Of a stretch of DNA of 64,000 bases, positions 58,201 through 64,000 are shown piece by piece. The stretch comes from Candidatus Colwellia aromaticivorans (GTDB taxonomy: Bacteria > Pseudomonadota > Gammaproteobacteria > Enterobacterales > Alteromonadaceae), in the NCBI RefSeq assembly GCF_003333305.1, contig NZ_QOLD01000003.1:1-64000 (forward strand), in the 5' to 3' direction. The notes under the pieces are model-generated. The model was not told the origin of the DNA, did no database searches, and was given only the letters and a program-made list of their open reading frames with translations. The position numbers were made by a program, and so were the translations under genes. The first letter of the stretch is position 1. The number at the start of each line of letters is the position of its first letter.

Positions 58201-58827
58201 GAAGATCTCGGTGCAGGTTTTACCCTAGCAACCCATGATTTAGAAATTCGTGGCGCGGGTGAATTACTGGGTGAAGATCAATCTGGATCAATGAGCCAGG
58301 TAGGTTTTAGCTTATACATGGAGATGCTCGATCACGCTGTTGAAGCCTTAAAAGAAGGTAAACAATTATCCCTGAGCCAAGTAACCGCGAAACAAACTGA
58401 AATAGAGTTGCGATTACCAGCACTTATACCTGAAGATTATATTTTCGACGTGAGTATTCGTTTAAGTTTATATAAACGTATCGCCAGTTGTAAAAATAAA
58501 AACCAGCTAGATGATGTACAAGTAGAATTGATTGATCGTTTTGGTTTACTACCGCAAGCAACGAAGAATTTAGTTCACATTGCTAAACTACGCTTAAAAG
58601 CACAAGCAATAGGTATTAACCGAATAGAAGCCAGTAATACTGGTGGCTCAATTGAATTTAGTGATCATACCAAGGTAGATCCTATGCAATTAATGAAACT
58701 AGTACAAAAACAACCTACCGTCTATAAAATGGTACCGCCAAACAAATTCAAATTTGTTCGGGCAAACGAAGGGGAGCAAGATCGGTTTACTTTAGTCACT
58801 ACACTGTTAAATGAGTTGACCTCTTAG
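55249..58827 (+). CDS. mfd: Transcription-repair coupling factor Mfd
   Basis: DNA translocase that removes stalled RNA polymerase and recruits UvrA. UvrB-like N-terminal domains (about 1-340), RNAP-interaction CarD-like domain (about 500-570, GQAVVHIDHGIGRYLGL), helicase motifs with Walker A GDVGFGKTE and DEEH (VVDEEHRFGV), the RNA polymerase-adjacent TRG region and the C-terminal TRCF domain. The frame opens at TTG 55180; ATG 55249 (MSKSS) gives 1192 residues and is a more usual start. Divergent from comEA-like gene. Confidence 0.97.
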   Translation: MSKSSCLLTPILAKNNTKTVDKKTWLNLQGSSASIALYQGAITNDAPILLVTHDTPSALRLEQELLSLSQKKDELTICLFPDWETLPYDTFSPHQDIISQRLATLYQLSRMEKGIVIVPVTTLVQRLAPKKYLEANSLIINKGDRKDLHQLRKGLEASGYRCVDQVMEHGEFSARGAILDLFPMGSKTPFRLDFFDDEIDEIRLFDPDNQRSSDKIERINLLPAHEFPTDKAAINLFRSQYRELFKSSIDKESIYHQVSNNILPPGIEYYLPLFFDKTDNLNNNSDLFNQQGTSTLCDYLAPNTMIAISGDLDKSLNQYWKDINYRYENRRYDPTRPLLPPEQLFLSSETLYTALKPFARITIVTPKIDDHQVDDITQTLDKQKSSAIVFDVKALTDLTIDHKLKHPFELINRFISDKETPDKILFIAESQGRRESVLELLARDNIKPTLFSCIDDFIKSNEKLGISVNALSQGFTFQSKGTAKKNAIALVTEAELLGDHVRQSRRRNKSQDISTDAIFKNLAELTIGQAVVHIDHGIGRYLGLQTLETGGIVTEFLMLSYANDAKLYVPVASLHLISRYSGTNSENAPLHKLGSDSWSKAKQKAAEKVRDVAAELLDIYANRASNTGYSFKRDKEDYLAFSDSFGFEETFDQQQAINAVVSDMLSSKAMDRLVCGDVGFGKTEVAMRAAFVAVNDGKQVAILVPTTLLAQQHYENFRDRFANWPVAIEVLSRFKTAKQQNEVVKQVESGQIDILIGTHKLLQNSIKYKDLGLLVVDEEHRFGVKQKEKIKQLRSNVDILTLTATPIPRTLNMAMGGMRDLSIIATPPAKRLAVKTFVRQRDEALIREAILRETLRGGQVYFLHNHVDTIEKTAADIQTLVPEARVVTAHGQMRERELERIMSDFYHQRFNVIVCTTIIETGIDVPSANTIIMDRADHLGLAQLHQLRGRVGRSHHQAYAYLLTPHEKRITKDAKKRLEAIASLEDLGAGFTLATHDLEIRGAGELLGEDQSGSMSQVGFSLYMEMLDHAVEALKEGKQLSLSQVTAKQTEIELRLPALIPEDYIFDVSIRLSLYKRIASCKNKNQLDDVQVELIDRFGLLPQATKNLVHIAKLRLKAQAIGINRIEASNTGGSIEFSDHTKVDPMQLMKLVQKQPTVYKMVPPNKFKFVRANEGEQDRFTLVTTLLNELTS

Positions 58828-58872
58828 CCTTAATACAAGGTCTAAAGTTAATCCTATAACAAATCCTAAAAT

Positions 58873-58913
58873 AAAAAAGCCCCTGTAACAGATTCTGTTA
58901 CAGGGGCTTTTTT
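58873..58913. terminator. Bidirectional terminator between mfd and rnd
   Basis: AAAAAAGCCCCTGTAACAG, loop ATT, CTGTTACAGGGGCTTTTTT. The stem is perfect over 13 bp (19 bp with the A/T tails), and T-runs follow on both strands. It serves the convergent mfd and rnd genes. Confidence 0.95.
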
Positions 58914-58963
58914 TTGCAAGTTTTTTTATTACAAAATAGTAAACTTAACAAATAAAGCGTGAT

Positions 58964-60133
58964 TTACGCTTTAAAGTCATTGTCAGCAAATGCTTGTAAT
59001 GTTTGCCCAAATAGTTCGTTACGCCAACCTGTCAAAATATCAACATTCGAGATAGGTGTTTTAGTCGATGATTCTGAGGCTAAAGTTCTCACATCATTAA
59101 CGTTAAAGTGCCAAGTTAAAAATTGATTTATTTGTTTCTTAGAAGCAAAGTTTTCTATGGTCATGCCATTTTTTTCTGCGATAGCAATAATAAAAGCTTT
59201 CACTGATTTGAATATTTGCTTGTAACCCGGGTATTCATCTAAACGGGTAATCTTTGTTGGGTAATCACTCTCGCTAGTTTGGGATGCTATCTTGACTATA
59301 GATAGCATGGATTTACCTTTATGGCGTATATCGAGTAATTCAGCGCCCTTAAGTTGATTCATCGCCTCAATATTTTGTGGATTATGCTGAGCTATTGCCA
59401 TTAGGGTATGATCTTTTGCCACAAAACCGATAGGTAAATCGCGTTTTTTAGCTTGTTGAAAACGCCAACGAGCCAGGTGTTGCAATATATTAAGTTGTTT
59501 TGAGTTCAGTCGATAAACCATTTTCATTTGGCTATACAGGTTATCTTCGTCAATAGGCGTAAACTTTCGCTCTATTAACAATTGCGTTTCTTGCTTAGCA
59601 TAATCCAACCGACCCGCTTGTTCTATTTCAGCAATAAATTTGGGGTAAAGTTGAAATAAATAATCGACATCAGCACTGGCATAATCAAGCTGTTTCTGAG
59701 TTAACGGTCTTTTCATCCAATCCGTACGCGACTCTGACTTATCAAGTTCAATGCCAGTAAAATGCTCAACCATAGCAGCATAGCCCATAGATAGACCATG
59801 GCCAAGAAACGACATAATGATTTGGCTATCTATTAAGTTAACGGGTTTACAGTTGGCACTGGTTAGAAACACTTCTAAATCTTCAGAGCACGCATGTAGT
59901 ACTTTAACAATATTTTCATTGGTCAGTAATTGCCAAAATGGTGATAAATCATTAATCGCAATAGGGTCAATCAACGCTAACTGTTTACCGTCAAAAATCT
60001 GTAACAAACCCAACTTAGGATACAAAGTACGAGTACGAACAAACTCAGTATCTATAGCGAGTATTTCCGCATTGTTATATTGCTGACATAATTGTTGTAA
60101 ACTGATTTCATCTTCAATAAATTGATACTGCAT
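58964..60133 (-). CDS. rnd: Ribonuclease D
   Basis: 3'-to-5' exoribonuclease used in tRNA 3'-end processing. DEDD exonuclease motifs: DTEFVRTRT (first D and E), HACSEDLEVF and YASADVDYLF. The HRDC domain (about 210-290) has QLNILQHLARWRFQQAKKRDLPIGFVAKD. 389 aa, complete. It follows rluB by 9 nt on the same strand. Confidence 0.95.
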   Translation of the reverse strand: MQYQFIEDEISLQQLCQQYNNAEILAIDTEFVRTRTLYPKLGLLQIFDGKQLALIDPIAINDLSPFWQLLTNENIVKVLHACSEDLEVFLTSANCKPVNLIDSQIIMSFLGHGLSMGYAAMVEHFTGIELDKSESRTDWMKRPLTQKQLDYASADVDYLFQLYPKFIAEIEQAGRLDYAKQETQLLIERKFTPIDEDNLYSQMKMVYRLNSKQLNILQHLARWRFQQAKKRDLPIGFVAKDHTLMAIAQHNPQNIEAMNQLKGAELLDIRHKGKSMLSIVKIASQTSESDYPTKITRLDEYPGYKQIFKSVKAFIIAIAEKNGMTIENFASKKQINQFLTWHFNVNDVRTLASESSTKTPISNVDILTGWRNELFGQTLQAFADNDFKA

Positions 60134-60142
60134 GATAATTTC

Positions 60143-61225
60143 TTACTTCCTGCGACGGCGATTAGCCTGCTGATTACGTTGCTGATGTTTTTTAACTGAA
60201 CGGCGAATACGACGACTCTTCGCATTATCCATCGCTTTTTCATCAACTTTAACTTTTGATTGTGTTTCAGAGGGTAAGTCCACTAATTTACGGAAATAAT
60301 TAACTTCTTTTAGCCCAAGTTCAGTCCAACCACCAAGCGGTAATTGACGCTGCATTTCCATATCACCATAACGCACGCGAATTAATCGACTCACTTGCAC
60401 GTCTTGGCTTTCCCATAAACGACGTACTTCACGATTACGCCCTTCTGATAACACCACATGGAACCAATGATTACGACCTTCACCACCACGATAAGTGATT
60501 TTTTGAAAACGTGCCATACCATCTTCTAATTTAACACCTGCGCGAAGTGTTTGTAGCATGGCTTCATTAATTTCACCAAACACGCGTACTGCATATTCAC
60601 GCTCTACTTTTTGTGATGGATGCATTAACCGGTTAGCTAGCTCACCATCAGTGGTAAACAACAACATACCCGAGGTATTGATATCTAAACGACCAACGGC
60701 AACCCAACGACCTGATTCAAGCGGTGGTAAACGATCAAAAACTGTTACTCTACCTTCAGGATCTTTACGGGTACACATTTCCCCTTCAGGTTTGTTGTAC
60801 ATTAATACTCGGCAAATGTCATCGGCTTGAGCAGTCAGCTTAACTTGATGGCCATCAATACGTATTTGTTCAGTGCCATCAACTCTATCACCTAAATAAG
60901 CATTATTGCCATCAACGCTCACGCGCCCTGCACTTATCATCGCTTCTATTTCACGACGAGAACCTTTACCGGCACGAGCAAGTACTTTTTGTAGTTTTTC
61001 AGAATCTTTCACCGTTGCTTTTTGAAAATCAACCTTGACTGGCTTTTCAACGGGTTTCTTTCCTTTACCTACACCTTTTGTTGGCTCTGCCTTTTTATCT
61101 TTAACAGCGCCTTTTTTAGCAACCGATTTTTTTCCTGTACCACGACTACCATATTTATTATCAGTAGAAGCCTGTTTATCTTTAGATGTTTTTTTATCTT
61201 TAGGTGCTTTTTTGTCTTGTGACAT
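60143..61225 (-). CDS. rluB: 23S rRNA pseudouridine synthase RluB
   Basis: Forms pseudouridine 2605 in 23S rRNA. A Lys-rich disordered N-terminus (1-75), an S4 RNA-binding domain (about 78-140, [18 protein letters not shown]) and the synthase with catalytic Asp in [14 protein letters not shown]. The C-terminus is also basic (about 330-360). 360 aa, longer than E. coli RluB because of the N-terminal extension. Adjacent to rnd. Confidence 0.94.
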   Translation of the reverse strand: MSQDKKAPKDKKTSKDKQASTDNKYGSRGTGKKSVAKKGAVKDKKAEPTKGVGKGKKPVEKPVKVDFQKATVKDSEKLQKVLARAGKGSRREIEAMISAGRVSVDGNNAYLGDRVDGTEQIRIDGHQVKLTAQADDICRVLMYNKPEGEMCTRKDPEGRVTVFDRLPPLESGRWVAVGRLDINTSGMLLFTTDGELANRLMHPSQKVEREYAVRVFGEINEAMLQTLRAGVKLEDGMARFQKITYRGGEGRNHWFHVVLSEGRNREVRRLWESQDVQVSRLIRVRYGDMEMQRQLPLGGWTELGLKEVNYFRKLVDLPSETQSKVKVDEKAMDNAKSRRIRRSVKKHQQRNQQANRRRRK

Positions 61226-61287
61226 TTTTTTTACTCAGTTACGTCAGTAGCAGTTCCCTAGTAACTAACTTCTGACTCATTTATACG

Positions 61288-61908
61288 TTATTGGAACGGT
61301 GAAGGATCGCCCTCACCCACTCGCAATATTTCAATATCATCATTAGAAAAATCAACCACTGTGGTGGGATGTTCTCCCAAATAACCACCATGAATAATTA
61401 AATCTACTTGATGCTCTAGTAAGTCACGAATTTGTTCCGGATCGCATTCAGTCATGGTTTCACCCGGCATGATCAAACTAGTAGACATTATAGGCTCTGC
61501 CAGTTCAGCCAACAAGGCATGGCAAATATTATTATCCGGCACACGAATACCAATAGTTTTCTTTTTTGGATTCAATAATCGTTTAGGTACATCTTTACTG
61601 CCTTTAAAAATAAACGTATAAGCACCGGGTGTATTATTTTTCAATAGTCGATAGGCACTATTATCAACCCGTGCATATTCTGAGAGCTGTGATAAGTCTT
61701 GGCAAACTAAGGTAAAATTGTGATTTTTATCTATCTTTCTAATTTGACAGATACGCTCCAAGGCTTTTTTATCCCCCAAGTGACAACCGAGGGCATAACC
61801 TGAATCAGTAGGATATACAATAACACCACCGTCATTAAGAATAGCCACGGCTTGTTGCATCAAACGACCTTGCGGGTTATCTGGGTGTACGTAAAAAAAC
61901 TGGCTCAT
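61288..61908 (-). CDS. yciO: YciO/Sua5-family protein
   Basis: A 206-residue YrdC-like protein. The family's nucleotide-site stretch PTDSGYALGC and the KRxxN/SxR-type residues near NHNFTLVCQDLSQL are seen. YciO is related to TsaC but has only weak threonylcarbamoyl-AMP synthase activity in E. coli. Gene order rnm-yciO-rluB matches E. coli. Confidence 0.9.
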   Translation of the reverse strand: MSQFFYVHPDNPQGRLMQQAVAILNDGGVIVYPTDSGYALGCHLGDKKALERICQIRKIDKNHNFTLVCQDLSQLSEYARVDNSAYRLLKNNTPGAYTFIFKGSKDVPKRLLNPKKKTIGIRVPDNNICHALLAELAEPIMSTSLIMPGETMTECDPEQIRDLLEHQVDLIIHGGYLGEHPTTVVDFSNDDIEILRVGEGDPSPFQ

Positions 61909-61957
61909 GATATTTTCCTATTTGTAATAGTCGTCGGCATAAAGTCTGAACTACAAT

Positions 61958-62863
61958 TTACGACCATAATGTCCACACAGGTTTTGCGCCATCGGGTAAG
62001 ATTAAATTTTTACCTAGATCTGACCATTTATTAGGATGATGAAAGTCAGAGCCTGTTGATGCATGTAAATCATATTCTAAACAGTAGTTTAACATTATTT
62101 GTCGTTGTTGGGGATTCATTTGCGGCAAAACAATTTCCAAACCATCACCAGCACATTCTTTAAAATGCACAATTAAGCGTCTGAGCCACTTTGCTGATAA
62201 ATCATAACGAATTGGATGCGCCATCACCGCACTACCACCAGCAACATGAATAACGTCAACCGCTTGTTCTATCGAGCACCACGTTGGTTTTACATAAGCT
62301 TTTTGTGTATTACGACCTTTCTTGCCTAAATATTGATCAAATGCTTTTTGCATTGTGCTTACATGACCTTGCTGAAATAACACTTTAGCAAAATGTGCAC
62401 GGGTGATTGAACCTTTTCCTGCACTTTTTTTAGCATCATCATAAGCATCAGGAAAACCACATTGTGCTAGCTTTTCACCAATAGTGATCGCCCGTTGTTC
62501 ACGCGCTTGCTGTTGCTCGGTTATTAATTGCAGTAACTGGTCATTATTTTGATCAAAATTATGGCCAACAATATGAATTTCAAAACCTTGCCAAGCCGTC
62601 GATATTTCAACACCTGATATTAACGTTATTGGAACTTTTTGTTCATTGATATAGCGCTGTGCTATATCAATGCCTGCTAAGGTATCGTGATCGGTAATCG
62701 CTAAAACATCAATTTGATAATTGACCGCCCTATCTATCAAGGTTTGCGGCGACAAACTACCGTCTGAGCAATGAGTGTGGCTATGCAAATCTATTCGGCC
62801 ATGAGAGAAATCGTCTCGTTTTTCAATTACAAAAGGAAAATCAGTGGTTGACAGCAACGCCAT
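61958..62863 (-). CDS. rnm: PHP-domain RNase AM (Rnm/YciV)
   Basis: 5'-to-3' exoribonuclease that trims 5S, 16S and 23S rRNA ends in E. coli. The PHP motifs DLHSHTHCSDGS, ITDHDTLAG and STGSDFHHPNKW carry the metal-binding histidines and aspartates. 301 aa, complete. It diverges from the trp leader, as yciV does in E. coli. Confidence 0.94.
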   Translation of the reverse strand: MALLSTTDFPFVIEKRDDFSHGRIDLHSHTHCSDGSLSPQTLIDRAVNYQIDVLAITDHDTLAGIDIAQRYINEQKVPITLISGVEISTAWQGFEIHIVGHNFDQNNDQLLQLITEQQQAREQRAITIGEKLAQCGFPDAYDDAKKSAGKGSITRAHFAKVLFQQGHVSTMQKAFDQYLGKKGRNTQKAYVKPTWCSIEQAVDVIHVAGGSAVMAHPIRYDLSAKWLRRLIVHFKECAGDGLEIVLPQMNPQQRQIMLNYCLEYDLHASTGSDFHHPNKWSDLGKNLILPDGAKPVWTLWS

Positions 62864-62973
62864 AATATTGTCTTCTATAGGGACTTTCTTGCGAGTAGGC
62901 TTTAGACTAACTTAACACTAGAAAAAAGCACTACAAAAAATATAACTGCAAGTTTACAAAGAAGAACAAAATA

Positions 62974-63036
62974 ATGATACTAGCAAAGCAATTTAATTTA
63001 AGTAACCACATTTGGTGGTGGCATAACTCTACATAA
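62974..63036 (+). CDS. trpL: trp operon leader peptide
   Basis: A 20-residue ORF, MILAKQFNLSNHIWWWHNST, with three consecutive Trp codons at positions 14-16. A terminator hairpin lies about 80 nt after its stop and trpE about 400 nt on, so it fits a classical trp attenuation leader. The segment around the Trp codons (ACCAC / GTGGT) can pair, and GGGTT at 63039-63043 can pair with AACCC of the terminator stem as an antiterminator. The ribosome site (AAGAAG) is weak. Confidence 0.8.
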   Translation: MILAKQFNLSNHIWWWHNST

Positions 63037-63115
63037 CTGGGTTGTGATAATTGCGTGTGTCTCGTTAAAGCTGAAAGAAAATATAAAAGCTAAACAGAAC
63101 AAGAAACAAATTTCA

Positions 63116-63143
63116 AAAACCCGCTAAGTTAAGCGGGTTTTTT
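63116..63143 (+). terminator. trp attenuator terminator
   Basis: AAAACCCGCT, loop AAGTTA, AGCGGGTTTT followed by TT. The 10-bp stem with T-run is a Rho-independent terminator downstream of the WWW leader peptide and has no other gene to end, so it is read as the attenuator. Confidence 0.85.
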
Positions 63144-63344
63144 ACGTTAAACGCTTGTAACTATTCACCTTGTCACTGTATGCCTCTATTTATGTGTCAA
63201 AAGTACTCATTGACTAACGTCAACTCCGTGCTTTTTCCTTTAAATTGAACCATACAGTTTAACGTTGAACAGCTACTTGAATAAATAAAACGTTTTAAGT
63301 TTTTATTTATACTTTATATAACCTAACAGTAATTAGGATTTACA
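63144..63344 (+). other. Region between trp attenuator and second mini-ORF
   Basis: About 200 bp of AT-rich sequence without a larger ORF. It has TTGAC-TAAC-GTCAA, a perfect 5-bp inverted repeat near 63209-63222, and a TTATTTATACTTTATATAA stretch close to 63301-63320 which may be part of a promoter. A second promoter for trpE is therefore possible, but not shown. Confidence 0.4.
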
Positions 63345-63401
63345 ATGAATAAAACAAGAACATGGTTTCTTTGGTGGCTACAGCCAATTTACGCCGGATG
63401 A
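63345..63401 (+). CDS. Second Trp-rich mini-ORF before trpE
   Basis: An 18-residue ORF, MNKTRTWFLWWLQPIYAG, with Trp at 7, 10 and 11. TTAGGA lies 8 nt before its ATG, better than the ribosome site of the WWW leader. It ends 35 nt before the trpE start. The stretch to trpE contains no terminator hairpin or T-run. It may be a leader peptide that senses Trp by ribosome pausing or arrest; this is inference. Confidence 0.55.
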   Translation: MNKTRTWFLWWLQPIYAG

Positions 63402-63436
63402 CAACCCTTTAATTCCCTGATTTCAAGAAGAATGCC

Positions 63437-64000
63437 ATGACACAACATAACCAAAGTTTGACAACAGTTTCAACGTTAACAGATAACGCTAATTACCAAA
63501 GCGATCCCTTAAGTGTTTACCAACTGCTTTGCCATAATAAAGATAATAACCTGCTACTTGAGTCAGCAGAAATCACGCAAAAGCATTTATTAAAAAGTTT
63601 ATTACTCACTGATGCGGCAGTTAAAATTATTTGTAATGGTAATACCGTTACTTTTAGAGCCTTAACACTTAATGGCCAAGCTGCTCTGCAATTTGCCGCA
63701 ACACAACTTAAAGCGCATGCGAAATTATCACTCACTGACGATCAGCAAACCTTAACCGCCATTTTTGCCGATACCCCGACAGAGCTTGACGAAAAAGCTA
63801 GGTTAATGGCGATAAACCCCTTTGAAAGTTTACGTTTATTTAACCGGTTAGAAAATACAAACAATCATCATTTTGCTATTTTTCTTGGCGGCGCTTTTGC
63901 TTTTGATATGATAGCCATGAGTGAAAAACTCCCTGACGTGCCTGATGGTGAAAACACCTGTCCAGATTTTGTTTACTACCTAGCCGAAACTTTAGTGGTT
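63437..64000 (+). CDS. trpE: Anthranilate synthase component I TrpE (partial)
   Basis: First 188 codons of the large subunit of anthranilate synthase, which runs off the window. It starts MTQHNQSLTT and includes LLESAEITQKHLLKSLL, where the LLES segment is the tryptophan feedback-inhibition site of TrpE, and NPFESLRLFNRLE and FLGGAFAFDM. The ATG at 63437 has AAGAAG upstream. Begins the trp operon. Confidence 0.93.
   Translation, partial: MTQHNQSLTTVSTLTDNANYQSDPLSVYQLLCHNKDNNLLLESAEITQKHLLKSLLLTDAAVKIICNGNTVTFRALTLNGQAALQFAATQLKAHAKLSLTDDQQTLTAIFADTPTELDEKARLMAINPFESLRLFNRLENTNNHHFAIFLGGAFAFDMIAMSEKLPDVPDGENTCPDFVYYLAETLVV

Overview
The window is about 64 kb of low-GC chromosomal DNA from a marine gammaproteobacterium. 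Gene order (miaB-ybeZ-ybeY-ybeX-lnt; prmB-aroC with smrB and sixA; fadI-fadJ; rluB-yciO-rnm divergent from trp), the number of Reg_prop/GGDEF/EAL signalling proteins and the AT-rich codon use fit a Colwellia-like Alteromonadales. This is inference from content, not a database match. I saw no rRNA, tRNA or CRISPR array.

Layout. 1-760: the 5' tip of an IS110-family transposase, a repeat copy truncated by that element, and two small unknown ORFs. 708-3629: a Reg_prop/Y_Y_Y sensor with a degenerate kinase-like end. 3727-9244: the miaB, phoH-like, ybeY, corC-like, lnt unit. 9287-12311: a diguanylate cyclase, a REC-CheC-like response regulator and an exported thiol peroxidase. 12669-17168: MFS transporter, aroC, prmB, smrB, sixA. 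18007-25730: a pitrilysin-family protease and a 1578-residue Reg_prop-PAS-PAS-GGDEF-EAL protein. 25870-26785: a candidate sigma-54 promoter, a small exported-looking protein made of perfect 18-residue repeats, a 38-residue ORF and a small membrane protein. 27434-30921: fadJ and fadI behind a FadR-like operator. 31534-40300: MoxR/DUF58/Bat (von Willebrand A) operon followed by an ECF sigma factor and a probable anti-sigma protein. 40387-47465: diguanylate cyclase, MerR regulator, SelO, PutP, EAL-HDOD protein and DUF3365 protein. 47567-54508: galE and a sulfate-activation cluster (cysD, cysN, SLC13 permease, cysC, DHH protein). 54689-62863: comEA-like, mfd, rnd, rluB, yciO, rnm. 62974-64000: trp leader with attenuator, a second Trp-rich mini-ORF, and the start of trpE.

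The intergenic space is dominated by one modular non-coding repeat system. The elements have terminal inverted repeats beginning TATACCC (family 1) or ATACCAATTG (family 2), share an internal core, and carry optional hairpin-forming inserts. A 33-bp remnant supplies the last codons of prmB.

The features most worth following up are the repeat-peptide locus at 25870-26419, the modular repeats, and the tandem Trp-rich leader ORFs ahead of trpE.
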